DNA of 64,000 nt from Gottfriedia sp002574545 (GCA_052180195.1 CP197469.1), one strand, 5' to 3'. Counted from the first letter of the stretch, positions 26,937-36,355 are shown. Program-made: numbers and translations. Notes: generated from the sequence alone by a model not told the origin.

Positions 26937-28868
26937 ATGAGTGCAATAACTGGTATTATTCATTTTACTAACGAGCCTGTCTCTATTGAACATGGTAATG
27001 GATTATTGAAGGCTCTAGAAAAATATCCTGCAAATGATGTTCAAGTATGGCATAAAGAAAATGTTCTCTTTGGCTGTCACTCTCAGTGGATCACACCTGA
27101 GTCCATTGGTGAGCAATTACCCTATTATGATTATAATAGAGGATTAACGATTACATCCGATGCAATTATTGATAATCGAGAGGAATTATTTGAAAGATTA
27201 AATATAAATGAAAATTATAGAAAGACGTTGCCTGACAGTCAGTTGATATTATTGGCGTACGAAAAGTGGGGAGAGGACTCACCCAAATATTTAATAGGAG
27301 ACTTTGCTTTTATAATTTGGGATGAACGTAAACGTTTACTGTTTGGAGCAAGAGATTTTTCTGGTAGTAGAACACTTTACTATTATAACAATCAACGACA
27401 ATTTGCTTTTTGTACGATTATGAATCCTTTATTTACTTTGCCGTATATTGAAAAAAAATTAAATGAGCAGTGGTTAGCTGAATTCATTGCGATTCCTGGT
27501 AACTTTGAATCTGTTAACACTTCTTCGACTGTCTATAATTTAATAAGACAGATACCCCCATCTCACACAATCAGAATTAAGGATGGAAAAGAAACTCTTA
27601 CTCGATATTGTAAATTTGAAAGTAGTGAAAAATTAAAACTAAAGTCAGATCATGAGTATGAAGAAGCATTTAGAGAAGTGTATCATAATGCAGTAAAGGC
27701 GCGTTTGCGAACTCACAGACAGGTTGGTGCTCATCTAAGTGGAGGACTTGATTCAGGTTCCGTTGTAGGTTTTGCAGCAAGAGATTTACAAAAAGAACAA
27801 AAACAACTTTATACATATAGTTATGTTCCAGTAGATGGATTTATAGACTGGACATATAAAAATAGGATTGCGGATGAAAGACCTTATATTCAGTCGACTG
27901 TACAACATATAGGAAATATAAATGACCATTATTTGGACTTTGCAGAACGAAACCCTTTAACTGAAGTTGATGATTGGCTCGATGTTTTAGAAATGCCATA
28001 CAAGTTTTTCGAAAACACATTTTGGTTAAGAGGGATCTATGAGAAGGCTCAGCAAAACGGAGTAGGTGTTCTTTTAAACGGACAACGAGGGAATTGGACC
28101 GTATCTTGGGGGCCAGTTTTGGATTACCAAGCTATGCTACTAAAAAAGTTGAACTGGATTCAGTTTTTCAAAGAACTCCATTTATATAGCAAAAACTTGG
28201 GAGTAAAAAAATCAAGAGTTTTCTCTGTAGTTAGGAAAAAAGCATTTCCAGCTTTGAATCGTTTAACTACTAATGAAGATTATTTTCCTATCATAATTAA
28301 TCCGCAATTTGCAAAAGAAAACGGTGTTCTTGAAACACTACAAGAGCATGGAATTGATATGAAGGGATATTCTACCTTAAATGCATATGACATGAGAAAG
28401 GAACAATTTGATAAATTGTACTACTGGAGTATTAATGGTACTTATGGAACAAAATTGTCCTTACGTCATTCTTTATGGGACCGTGATCCAACAAATGATT
28501 TACGTGTAATAAAATTTTGCTTAGCTGTTCCTGAAGAACAATATGTTCAAAATGGTCTGGATCGATCGTTAATTAGAAGGTCAACTAAAACTTTACTTCC
28601 CGATAAAGTTAGGTTGAACCAACGTGTTAGAGGAGTTCAAGGGGCAGATGGGGTGCACCGGATGGCATCTTTCTGGCAGCAATTTATAGATGAACTTAGA
28701 CAACTTTGTAAGGATTCTATTGCTTCCGATATTTTTAATATAGAGGTTCTTAAGAAATCAATTGAAAAAATTGAAGGTAATCCTCGTCCAGAATTTGTAT
28801 TTGATTTAGACTTTAGATTTTTAATGCGTAGTCTAATTGTTTACCGATTTATTAAAAATGTCATTTGA
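26937..28868 (+). CDS. Lasso peptide cyclase (asparagine synthase-like C protein, padeC-like)
   Basis: 643-residue asparagine-synthetase homologue that adenylates the ring Asp/Glu and closes the macrolactam. The N-terminus is MSAITGI, lacking the catalytic Cys2 of glutamine-dependent enzymes, as in lasso cyclases. An Ntn-like half (FGARDFSGSRTLYYY) is followed by the PP-loop HLSGGLDSGSVVGFAAR near residue 268 and LRHSLWDRDPTNDLRVI. The ribosome site is GGGGGAG. It precedes the precursor gene, whereas in the paeninodin cluster the precursor comes first. Confidence 0.92.
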   Translation: MSAITGIIHFTNEPVSIEHGNGLLKALEKYPANDVQVWHKENVLFGCHSQWITPESIGEQLPYYDYNRGLTITSDAIIDNREELFERLNINENYRKTLPDSQLILLAYEKWGEDSPKYLIGDFAFIIWDERKRLLFGARDFSGSRTLYYYNNQRQFAFCTIMNPLFTLPYIEKKLNEQWLAEFIAIPGNFESVNTSSTVYNLIRQIPPSHTIRIKDGKETLTRYCKFESSEKLKLKSDHEYEEAFREVYHNAVKARLRTHRQVGAHLSGGLDSGSVVGFAARDLQKEQKQLYTYSYVPVDGFIDWTYKNRIADERPYIQSTVQHIGNINDHYLDFAERNPLTEVDDWLDVLEMPYKFFENTFWLRGIYEKAQQNGVGVLLNGQRGNWTVSWGPVLDYQAMLLKKLNWIQFFKELHLYSKNLGVKKSRVFSVVRKKAFPALNRLTTNEDYFPIIINPQFAKENGVLETLQEHGIDMKGYSTLNAYDMRKEQFDKLYYWSINGTYGTKLSLRHSLWDRDPTNDLRVIKFCLAVPEEQYVQNGLDRSLIRRSTKTLLPDKVRLNQRVRGVQGADGVHRMASFWQQFIDELRQLCKDSIASDIFNIEVLKKSIEKIEGNPRPEFVFDLDFRFLMRSLIVYRFIKNVI

Positions 28869-28883
28869 AAGGGGGTGAAATAG

Positions 28884-29009
28884 ATGAAAAAAGAGTGGAA
28901 AAAACCAGAATTAGAAGTTCTTGATATTAATATGACAATGGCTGGTCCAGGTCATAAAATTCCTGATGCAGTGCAGCCAGATCCAGATGATCCAGTAAAA
29001 TATAGTTAA
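28884..29009 (+). CDS. Paeninodin-family lasso peptide precursor
   Basis: 41 residues with GGGGGTG upstream of ATG 28884. The leader KKEWKKPELEVLDINMTM has the conserved Thr at -2. The predicted 22-residue core starts AGPGHKIPD, giving an Ala1 to Asp9 macrolactam ring of nine residues, continues AVQPDPDDPV and ends in KYS. The C-terminal Ser is the expected site of the cluster kinase. The AGPG start, Asp9 and QPDPD stretch follow paeninodin, but His5-Lys6-Ile7 in the ring and the tail differ from the sequence I recall. Too short for usual gene callers. Confidence 0.93.
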   Translation: MKKEWKKPELEVLDINMTMAGPGHKIPDAVQPDPDDPVKYS

Positions 29010-29044
29010 ATTATGAAATTATAGTTAATAATATTTTTCAATTG

Positions 29045-29073
29045 CCCTTATATGTTAATACATATGAGGGTTT
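29045..29073 (+). terminator. Hairpin after the lasso precursor gene
   Basis: CCCTTATATG (29045-29054) pairs with CATATGAGGG (29061-29070) around a six-base loop, followed by TTTATT. Probably a leaky terminator or mRNA stabiliser that sets precursor level above that of the downstream enzymes. Confidence 0.7.
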
Positions 29074-29115
29074 ATTAAATCATTTTATTTTTACATATTG
29101 TGTGGAGTGATGAAT

Positions 29116-30048
29116 GTGATAAACATTAAAAATAAAATCCTTTACCGAGCATTTGGAATGAAAATAAGATCTGAGATACCTCTACCGGAGCTTACTCCGT
29201 CAAATCAAAAAGAAGAAAAAGGAGATATTACAGTCGAAATTGTAGATTTATCTTTAAAATGGAATGAGGTAGGTGCTCCTCGAAATAAATTTATTGTTAA
29301 AGAACAATTTGTAATGTTTGAAGTTCCTGATACGGCCATTTTTTTGATCCAGGATGGAGAGAAAATTTATATTTCCCCTTTTGTTGAAGCCGAAGAAGCT
29401 AAAATACGACTTTATATTCTTGGTACATGTATTGGTGCAATTTTATTGCAGAGGAAAGTGTTACCACTACATGGAAGTGCAATTGCCATCAATGGAAAAG
29501 CATATGCCTTTGTAGGTGATTCAGGTGCTGGAAAATCAACACTTGCTTCATCATTTTTAAGTAAAGGTTACAAACTTCTTAGTGATGATGTGATTGCAGT
29601 ATCACTTAAAGAAGACAATATGCCTTATGTTTTACCATCATATCCGCAACAAAAACTATGGCAAGAGAGTCTCAATGAATTTGGGATAGAATCGAATAAT
29701 TACCAGCCTTTGTTTGAAAGAGAAACTAAGTATGCAGTGCCAGTACCTTCTCATTTTTATTCAAGTCCACTACCTCTTGGGGGTGTTTTTGAGCTAGTTA
29801 AAACAGAAAATGAACAAATAGAATTAGTTCCGCTAGAAAAGCTCCAAAGTTTGCGTACATTATTTTTTCATACATTCAGGCATACATTTATCCAAAGATT
29901 AGGATTAACAAATTGGCACTTTATACACTCCACAAATATCCTAAATGAAATAAGTGTTTATCAATTAAAGCGTCCAATTTCAAAATTTACAGCGCATGAA
30001 CTTGTTTCGCTAACGTTAGATCAAATCATTAAGGAGGAGAATCAATGA
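29116..30048 (+). CDS. Lasso peptide HPr-kinase-like tailoring kinase (padeK-like)
   Basis: Kinase of the HprK fold that, in paeninodin, phosphorylates the C-terminal Ser of the precursor. LPLHGSAIAINGKAYAFVG leads into the P-loop GDSGAGKSTLAS near residue 145, and LLSDDVIAVS is the following acidic motif. GTG 29116 is preferred because GGAG at 29104-29107 is eight bases away. ATG 29110 is possible but too close. It overlaps the RRE gene by 4 bases. The precursor here ends in Ser, consistent with this activity. Confidence 0.88.
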   Translation: MINIKNKILYRAFGMKIRSEIPLPELTPSNQKEEKGDITVEIVDLSLKWNEVGAPRNKFIVKEQFVMFEVPDTAIFLIQDGEKIYISPFVEAEEAKIRLYILGTCIGAILLQRKVLPLHGSAIAINGKAYAFVGDSGAGKSTLASSFLSKGYKLLSDDVIAVSLKEDNMPYVLPSYPQQKLWQESLNEFGIESNNYQPLFERETKYAVPVPSHFYSSPLPLGGVFELVKTENEQIELVPLEKLQSLRTLFFHTFRHTFIQRLGLTNWHFIHSTNILNEISVYQLKRPISKFTAHELVSLTLDQIIKEENQ

Positions 30049-30350
30049 TTAAAACAAGTAAAATTTCATTAAAGAGTCAGATCGTACAAAATGAAGGTAA
30101 TATTGTTAGTGATATGGATGGAGAAAAGGTAATGTTGAACGTACAAAATGGAAAATATTATAACTTGGGTGAAATAGGTGGGGTAGTATGGAGTTTTCTT
30201 GAGGAACCAATTACGATCTCTGGGTTAGTTAAAGCTCTTATTTCAGAGTACGAGATAGAAGAAAGGGAATGTGAGGAACAAATAGTTTCTTTTTTAGACC
30301 ATTTACTATCTGAAAAATTGATTAGTATTTTAGATGATTCTAATTGTTGA
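30045..30350 (+). CDS. Lasso peptide RRE protein B1 (PqqD family)
   Basis: 101 residues with the PqqD-type pattern VMLNVQNGKYYNLGEIGGVVWSFL followed by helices. It binds the leader and delivers the precursor to the B2 protease and cyclase. AGGAGGAG lies just before the ATGA overlap with the kinase gene. It is a paralogue of 25055-25324. Confidence 0.9.
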   Translation: MIKTSKISLKSQIVQNEGNIVSDMDGEKVMLNVQNGKYYNLGEIGGVVWSFLEEPITISGLVKALISEYEIEERECEEQIVSFLDHLLSEKLISILDDSNC

Positions 30351-30385
30351 TATTTAACTTCTTTATTAAAGGTAGGAAGTAACTC

Positions 30386-30868
30386 ATGGCGATTATTAAT
30401 AGATTAAGATTATTTTTATCTATGGATCTAAAAAATAAGCTTTTATTCGTTGAAGCCTATGTTTGGTTAGGATGGGGAAGATTTTTGAAAGGTAAGCAAT
30501 TCGCAAAAGTTGCTCCATCATTAGGTAGCCGAATGGCTGAAACATCAGTCAATTATCAGGAAGAAAATAAACAAATTATAAGAAGTATATCTAGTGCATT
30601 AAATATAATGAGCAAATATACGTTTTGGGAAAGCAAATGTCTCGTAAAGGCAATAGCAGGTATGAAGATGCTAGAAAGGCGTGAAATAAGTAGTACTCTC
30701 TATTTAGGAACTGCAAAAGATGAAGATGGAAAACTGATTGCCCATGCTTGGCTAAGAAGTGGCCCCTTCTATGTTACAGGCTCAGAAGGTATGGAGAAAT
30801 TTACAGTGGTTGGAAAATTCGCGAAAGTATTAAATGAGGAATATACAAATGGAGAAAACAATGAGTAA
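30386..30868 (+). CDS. Lasso peptide leader protease B2 (transglutaminase-like)
   Basis: 160-residue Cys protease of the microcin J25-processing/transglutaminase-like family. The catalytic Cys is in FWESKCLVKAIAGMKML near residue 92 and the His in IAHAWLRSG near 119. It cuts the leader after the Thr-x pair to free Ala1 for ring closure. The ribosome site is GGAAG before ATG 30386. Its last codons overlap the next gene by 8 bases. Confidence 0.9.
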   Translation: MAIINRLRLFLSMDLKNKLLFVEAYVWLGWGRFLKGKQFAKVAPSLGSRMAETSVNYQEENKQIIRSISSALNIMSKYTFWESKCLVKAIAGMKMLERREISSTLYLGTAKDEDGKLIAHAWLRSGPFYVTGSEGMEKFTVVGKFAKVLNEEYTNGENNE

Positions 30869-32063
30869 AAATTTCAACTTGGACTTATCTCGTATCCCTA
30901 AAGAATTGATCTTACTGCTTGAATTTTTAAAGATAGATGATTGTAATAGCTTATTATTAAATAATGATAGGCTTATAAAAAATATTGATTGGAATAAATT
31001 TCTTGATTTGGCACAACATCATCGTGTGTACTCAGTTATTTATCCAAAGTTAAAGGTCATGAATGAATCTATTGTTCCAACCTATGTTATTCAAACACTT
31101 AAACACCAATTTCAAAAAAATACATTCCAAATGCTTCACTTAAGCGCAGAGATGGAAAAGGTAAGTAGACTTTTTTCTGTAAATGATATTCGAGTACTTT
31201 TTCTAAAAGGACCGGTACTTGCTACAGAACTGTATGGAGATATCTCTTTAAGAACGTCAAGTGACTTAGACATTCTAATTCCAATAAAGGATTTAGATCG
31301 AGCAGAACAAGTTTTAATAGAAGAAGGTTTCGAAAAAGATGAGTATATCAAAACGGTACTGAATGACTGGAAGTGGAGGCATCATCATATAACATACTTT
31401 CATCCAAAAAAGAGAATTAAATTAGAAGTACATTGGAGACTGAACCCTGGACCTAGAAAGGAACCGAGTTTTAATGATTTGTGGAAAAGAAAAAGGAAGA
31501 GTTCAATTACGAAGTTTCCTATTTATATTTTAGGAAGTGAAGATCTGTTTTTATTTTTAATTTCACATGGTGCACGTCATGGTTGGTCTCGCCTTAGATG
31601 GTTATTGGATATTCATCAAATAATGACTAAACCGATTAATTGGGAACATATAAGTATTTTATTAAAAAGATATCAATGCTTTCATATCGGAGGACAAGCA
31701 ATTTTATTATCCTCTCATTTATTAAATACTCCTGTTATTAAAGAAAATGAACAATATATTAGTAGTAACTTAGTTAGGAATTTAGCTCAAGATACTATTT
31801 ATTATTTAGAAAATATGATTAATTTACATACAGATCCAGTGCCAGAGGATGTATCTAAGTATCACGAACGTCATTTATTTTCATTAATGTCATTCGAACA
31901 AAAGGTACTATTTACCCTAAGCTTTTTATATCCATATCCTGAAGATGCGGAATTATTACCACTACCAAAATATTTACATCTATTATATTTTCCTTTACGT
32001 CCTTTCTTATGGGTATGGAGAAAAACAAGGAAACTTGTATCCATAGGAGGATTTAATAAATGA
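30861..32063 (+). CDS. Lasso-cluster nucleotidyltransferase-family protein (padeN-like)
   Basis: About 400 residues. FLKGPVLATELYGDISLRTSSDLDILIPIKD near residue 110 contains the paired Asp of the nucleotidyltransferase fold, and HGARHGWSRLRWLLD near 240 is shared with its paralogue at 21740. ATG 30861 is chosen for GGAG at 30850-30854. In related clusters this protein works after the kinase, adding a group to the phosphorylated peptide. The donor is not known from sequence. Confidence 0.85.
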   Translation: MSKNFNLDLSRIPKELILLLEFLKIDDCNSLLLNNDRLIKNIDWNKFLDLAQHHRVYSVIYPKLKVMNESIVPTYVIQTLKHQFQKNTFQMLHLSAEMEKVSRLFSVNDIRVLFLKGPVLATELYGDISLRTSSDLDILIPIKDLDRAEQVLIEEGFEKDEYIKTVLNDWKWRHHHITYFHPKKRIKLEVHWRLNPGPRKEPSFNDLWKRKRKSSITKFPIYILGSEDLFLFLISHGARHGWSRLRWLLDIHQIMTKPINWEHISILLKRYQCFHIGGQAILLSSHLLNTPVIKENEQYISSNLVRNLAQDTIYYLENMINLHTDPVPEDVSKYHERHLFSLMSFEQKVLFTLSFLYPYPEDAELLPLPKYLHLLYFPLRPFLWVWRKTRKLVSIGGFNK

Positions 32064-33856
32064 AAGATATATTTTATTTTTTGAAACAAATTTATTCATT
32101 TACTGGGAAAATCTTATATTTTAACCTTTTGGCTATGTCATTCATTGGGTTGTTAGAAGGATTAGGTATGCTTTTGTTAATCCCAATCATTAATATGAGT
32201 GGATTGGTAAATCTAAATAGTTTAAACGGGGGATATTCAGGATTATTAAAATTTCTAAAATATATCCCATTCCCACTAAACTTAGTAAATATTTTATTGA
32301 TATATGTTTTACTTATTATTAGTCAGAACCTTATTCAACGGAAAATATCAATTCGTAATGTGTTAATTCAGGAGCGTTTTTTGAGGCATTTGAGAATTGA
32401 GACTTACACTAAGCTACTACACTCAAATTGGAATTTTTTTATCAAAAATAGGAAGTCAGATCTAATAAATATTGTTCTTGCAGAAGTTGTGCGCGCTAGT
32501 AATGGAACAAATTCATTTTTGCAATTTATGTCATCATTAATTTTGACAACTATACAAGTTATTCTTGCATTTTGGCTATCACCAAATATTACACTCTTTG
32601 TTATATTATTTGGGTTAATTCTTATTTTCTTTAATCGGAATTTTCTCAAAAGATCATTAACATTAGGGAACAGAAATTTTGAATTAGCCAAAAACTACTT
32701 CGCAGGTATTAATGATCAGGTGAATGGAATAAAAGATATTAAAAGTAATAGTCTCGAACAATCAAGACTCGAATGGTTTGGAAAAATTACGCAAGATATG
32801 CAGAATGAACAAGTGGAATATACTAAATTAAAGTCAACTTCACAATTATATTATAAAGTTGCTTCTGCTATTTTAATTGCAACTTTTATTTTTATTGGAG
32901 TAAAACTATTTAAAGCTCAAGCGGGACAACTTATGTTAATTACAGTCATCTTTTCGAGGTTATGGCCTAGGGTTGCGGGTATTCAGGCTTCAATGGAACA
33001 AATAGCAACAAATCTGCCTTCATTTAAAGCTGTAAAAGCTTTTCAAAATGAATGTGACGTTGCGAAAGAATTTGAATCGAAATCAGAACAAATTGTTAAA
33101 GCAATTTCTTTAAAGAAAGAAATTGAATGCCGTAATGTATATTTTCGATATAATTCAAATGAAAAGTTACAAGCACTTCAAGATATTAGTTTAATTATAC
33201 CTACAAATCAGATGACAGCTTTTGTAGGGAGATCGGGTGCCGGAAAAAGTACTTTAGTTGATATTTTAATGGGCCTAAATCAACCTGAAAAAGGTGAAGT
33301 ATTAATAGATGGAATTCCGTTAATAAAAGAGCATTTACCATCACTTAGAAATGCTATTAGTTATGTGCCTCAAGATCCATATTTATTTAATACTACTATT
33401 AGAGATAACTTATTGTTAGTCAATCCAAATGCAAGTGAAGAACAAATGTGGGAGGCTTTGGAATTTGCCTCAGCTGCTGAATTTATAAATAGACTCCCAA
33501 ATAAATTAGATACATTGATTGGTGATCGCGGCATTAGACTTTCAGGGGGAGAAAGACAGAGATTAGTGTTAGCTCGAGCTATTCTTAGAAATCCATCAAT
33601 CCTAGTACTTGATGAAGCTACAAGTTCGCTTGATACTGAAAGTGAGGCAAGGATACAAGAAGCAATAGAACGCTTAAAAGGAAAAATGACGATTATCGTC
33701 ATTGCTCATCGATTATCAACAATACGAAATGCTGATCAAGTTGTTGTTCTAGAGCAAGGTAAAGTAATTCAAAAAGGTGAATTTAATCAACTAGCTTCAG
33801 AAAAGAAAAGCATCTTTAGTAATCTACTACGGAATCAATGGGAAGCTAGTCTATGA
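32060..33856 (+). CDS. Lasso peptide ABC exporter (padeD-like)
   Basis: 598-residue fused exporter. Membrane helices lie in residues 15-310. The ATPase carries GRSGAGKSTLVDILMGL, LSGGERQRLVLARAIL, ILVLDEATSSLD and IAHRLST. ATGA overlap with the upstream gene and an AGGAGG site support translation coupling. It exports the finished peptide and usually gives self-immunity. No separate isopeptidase gene is present. Confidence 0.92.
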   Translation: MKDIFYFLKQIYSFTGKILYFNLLAMSFIGLLEGLGMLLLIPIINMSGLVNLNSLNGGYSGLLKFLKYIPFPLNLVNILLIYVLLIISQNLIQRKISIRNVLIQERFLRHLRIETYTKLLHSNWNFFIKNRKSDLINIVLAEVVRASNGTNSFLQFMSSLILTTIQVILAFWLSPNITLFVILFGLILIFFNRNFLKRSLTLGNRNFELAKNYFAGINDQVNGIKDIKSNSLEQSRLEWFGKITQDMQNEQVEYTKLKSTSQLYYKVASAILIATFIFIGVKLFKAQAGQLMLITVIFSRLWPRVAGIQASMEQIATNLPSFKAVKAFQNECDVAKEFESKSEQIVKAISLKKEIECRNVYFRYNSNEKLQALQDISLIIPTNQMTAFVGRSGAGKSTLVDILMGLNQPEKGEVLIDGIPLIKEHLPSLRNAISYVPQDPYLFNTTIRDNLLLVNPNASEEQMWEALEFASAAEFINRLPNKLDTLIGDRGIRLSGGERQRLVLARAILRNPSILVLDEATSSLDTESEARIQEAIERLKGKMTIIVIAHRLSTIRNADQVVVLEQGKVIQKGEFNQLASEKKSIFSNLLRNQWEASL

Positions 33857-33857
33857 T

Positions 33858-33885
33858 AAACACTCATTTAATATGTAGTGTTTTT
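33858..33885 (+). terminator. Weak terminator of the lasso operon
   Basis: AAACACT (33858-33864) pairs with AGTGTTT (33877-33883), followed by T. The stem is only 7 bp, so read-through to the phosphoesterase is possible. Confidence 0.55.
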
Positions 33886-33913
33886 CTTATTTTATTATAT
33901 GGAGAGGATGGGT

Positions 33914-34927
33914 TTGAAAAAGGCAAAACATACATTTTTAATCGTTATGTTAGTAACCATTATTCTATTAGTTACCCATACATATTGGCATAATAGCCAT
34001 ATCAAAATTGTAAAACAGGATATTATTATTAATCACCTACCTAAAGAACTTGAAGGATATAAAATTCTCCAAATTACAGATTTGCACAATAAAGAGTTTG
34101 GTAAAAATCAAAATCGCTTGATTAAATCTATTAATTCAATTGATTACGATTCAATTGTTTTCACAGGAGACATGGTTTTTAATAAAGAAATTAAAAACTA
34201 TAAGCCTTTTTATGATCTATTAGCTGGGATTCGAAATAAAGAGAACGCTATTTATGTACCCGGTAATGAAGATCCTGAGGCATATTATGTTAATTCAAAA
34301 GGTGACTTGGTAAAAAGTAAGTTTATAAAAGAAATTGAAAAACGAGGCGTCAAATTTTTAGAGTCTGTTTATTCTGTGAAAAAAAACAATTCCTCTATAA
34401 ACTTTGTCGATTTTGAGATGTCGATTCTAAATCCAGCTCTAGATTATAAACCCACTAATGGAATTTTTTCACCAGATTATATGGGAACAGTACAGTATGC
34501 TAATCATCGTGAAAAATTGCTAGGAGAGATTTCTAGTATTGATCATTTAAAAAACAATGACATCTTAATAGCGCTTAATCATTTTCCTGTTGTCGATGCG
34601 CGTATTGATACACTATTAAATAATCAAAATTTAAAGTTTAAAGACAGGAAGTATGATTTAATTATTGCCGGACATTATCATGGTGGCCAAATTCGATTCC
34701 CTTTAATTGGAGCTCTGTTTGTACCAGAAGCATGGTATAAAAGAAATGGTCTGTTTCCACCACAAAATCGGGTAAGAGGACTATGGGAATACAAACATAC
34801 GAAACAATATGTTAGTACAGGTTTAGGAAGTAGTGAAGCAATTCCAGGGCTAAAATTCCGATTATTTAATCCACCAGAAATTAATGTATTGACATTAAAA
34901 AGCAGTAAAAAAAATAGCAGCAATTAA
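33914..34927 (+). CDS. Membrane-anchored metallophosphoesterase (YkuE-like)
   Basis: Calcineurin-type phosphoesterase. One N-terminal hydrophobic helix is followed by ITDLHNKEFG, FTGDMVF, VPGNEDPEAY (Asp for the usual His) and AGHYHGGQIR, which together bind two metals. TTG 33914 has GGAGAGG at 33901-33907 correctly spaced. ATG 33899 and 33908 overlap that site. The active site should face outside. The relatives act on lipid or cell-envelope phosphoesters, and its link to the lasso operon is only adjacency. Confidence 0.82.
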   Translation: MKKAKHTFLIVMLVTIILLVTHTYWHNSHIKIVKQDIIINHLPKELEGYKILQITDLHNKEFGKNQNRLIKSINSIDYDSIVFTGDMVFNKEIKNYKPFYDLLAGIRNKENAIYVPGNEDPEAYYVNSKGDLVKSKFIKEIEKRGVKFLESVYSVKKNNSSINFVDFEMSILNPALDYKPTNGIFSPDYMGTVQYANHREKLLGEISSIDHLKNNDILIALNHFPVVDARIDTLLNNQNLKFKDRKYDLIIAGHYHGGQIRFPLIGALFVPEAWYKRNGLFPPQNRVRGLWEYKHTKQYVSTGLGSSEAIPGLKFRLFNPPEINVLTLKSSKKNSSN

Positions 34928-34997
34928 TCCTCATTTACAAGAGTACATAAAGCTAGCTTAATAATGTAAACCAATTTACATAAAAGGAGTAATTCTA

Positions 34998-35906
34998 ATG
35001 AGCTGGAAAAAAGTAATGTTACGCATTGGTTTAGCAGTACTAGGTTTAGTGGTAATTGTCGGAGCAACTGGATTCTATATCTACCACCAAGTTGAAAACA
35101 CGACAAGTACAATATACCAGTCTATAGAGAAGACAAGAAAAAGAAATACACCATTAAATATGAAGGAAAAAGATCCATTCTCAGTATTACTCCTAGGAGT
35201 AGACAAACGACCTGGTGATAAGGGACGCTCTGATTCACTAATGGTCATAACAGTAAATCCTACAAAACATACGACGAAAATTATTAGTATTCCGCGCGAT
35301 ACTCGTACTGAAATAGTTGGGAAAAATCGTACTGATAAGATTAATCATGCATTTGCATTCGGTGGTATACAGATGAGTGTAAATACTGTGGAGAAATTTT
35401 TAAACATACCGATTGATTATTATTTAGAGGTCAATATGGAGGGATTTAAGGATATTGTGGATGCAATTGGCGGAGTAGAGATCATGAATACGCTAGATTT
35501 TACAAATGACGGTTTTCACTTTGAAAAGGGATTATTGTCTTTAAATGGAGAAAAGGCGTTAAGTTTCTCGAGAATGCGTTACGAGGATCCACAAGGTGAT
35601 TTTGGACGAGAAGCTAGGCAACGTCAAATTATTCAGGAAGTCATTAATAAAGGAACAAAAATTAAAAGTTTAGTTAGTTATAAGGATATATTGAATTCGA
35701 TAAGTAAAAATCTGGAAACTAATTTAACGTTAGATGAAATGTTCGATATTCAGAAAAGTTACCGTAGTGCTACTGTCAATGTTGAGCAACAGCAATTAGA
35801 AGGTAGTGGAAAAATGATCAAGGGTATCTACTATTATTTAGTACCAGAAGAAAATCGTTTAGCACTCTCAAATGAGCTACGTGATCAGTTGGGATTAACA
35901 CAATAA
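34998..35906 (+). CDS. LytR-CpsA-Psr (LCP) family wall polymer transferase
   Basis: 302 residues. A single membrane helix at about 9-29 precedes the LCP domain: PFSVLLLGVDKRPG, GRSDSLMVITVNP, ISIPRDTRTEI, KINHAFAFGG and the late FGREARQRQI with its conserved Arg residues. Such enzymes attach teichoic acids or capsule to peptidoglycan. The ribosome site is AAAGGAG. A second LCP gene is at 54982. Lying between the RiPP and matrix loci, it may anchor EPS or wall polymer. Confidence 0.9.
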   Translation: MSWKKVMLRIGLAVLGLVVIVGATGFYIYHQVENTTSTIYQSIEKTRKRNTPLNMKEKDPFSVLLLGVDKRPGDKGRSDSLMVITVNPTKHTTKIISIPRDTRTEIVGKNRTDKINHAFAFGGIQMSVNTVEKFLNIPIDYYLEVNMEGFKDIVDAIGGVEIMNTLDFTNDGFHFEKGLLSLNGEKALSFSRMRYEDPQGDFGREARQRQIIQEVINKGTKIKSLVSYKDILNSISKNLETNLTLDEMFDIQKSYRSATVNVEQQQLEGSGKMIKGIYYYLVPEENRLALSNELRDQLGLTQ

Positions 35907-35918
35907 GCGTGAATTATT

Positions 35919-35971
35919 AAAAACACCGATTTGTAATATGGTTCAACTATATTACAAATCGGTGTTTTTTT
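35919..35971 (+). terminator. Strong terminator after the LCP gene
   Basis: A 19-base perfect stem (35921-35939 with 35949-35967) starting AAACACCGATTTG, followed by a run of T. Confidence 0.9.
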
Positions 35972-36028
35972 GTTTTGTTTTAACTAATGAATAAGATTTG
36001 AACTTGAAAGATTATTCCTCTGTGGTTT

Positions 36029-36068
36029 CTACAAGTTTCTACATACTGATTCAACCGCAAACTTGTAG
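36029..36068. repeat. Perfect 10-bp inverted repeat
   Basis: CTACAAGTTT (36029-36038) and AAACTTGTAG (36059-36068) around 20 bases, with GTTTCTACA directly repeated in the left arm region. No T run follows, so it is not a terminator. Possibly an operator or RNA structure upstream of the matrix operon. Confidence 0.5.
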
Positions 36069-36207
36069 GCTACTAAAGACCTAGTACTTAATCCTAGTTT
36101 TTCCATTTAAACAAGAAAAAAAATAGAGAATGAACAGTATTTATATTTATTCGATTTCGTATTTTATATGTAAAAAGTACTACCTAATAGAGTTATAGTT
36201 AGCAAAG

Positions 36208-36226
36208 TTCTGTTTTGACAACAGAA
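36208..36226. promoter_or_regulatory. Inverted repeat with SinR-like half site
   Basis: TTCTGTT (36208-36214) and AACAGAA (36220-36226) around five bases. Read from 36207 it gives GTTCTGT, one base from the SinR half site GTTCTYT. It lies about 100 bases before the matrix promoter. Confidence 0.4.
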
Positions 36227-36326
36227 AATAACAAATAGAGACAATATTAGTCAAAAATAGATTTAATAAAACAATATTTACGTCGTTTTATGTCTAAATA
36301 ACACTTTTCATAAGGTTTTAACTCAA

Positions 36327-36355
36327 TTGTTAGATTATTTAGCCTTTTGTATAGT
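36327..36355 (+). promoter_or_regulatory. Promoter of the coiled-coil matrix operon
   Basis: TTGTTA (36327-36332), 17 bases, TATAGT (36350-36355). Start expected near 36362, 63 bases before ATG 36425. Confidence 0.55.
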
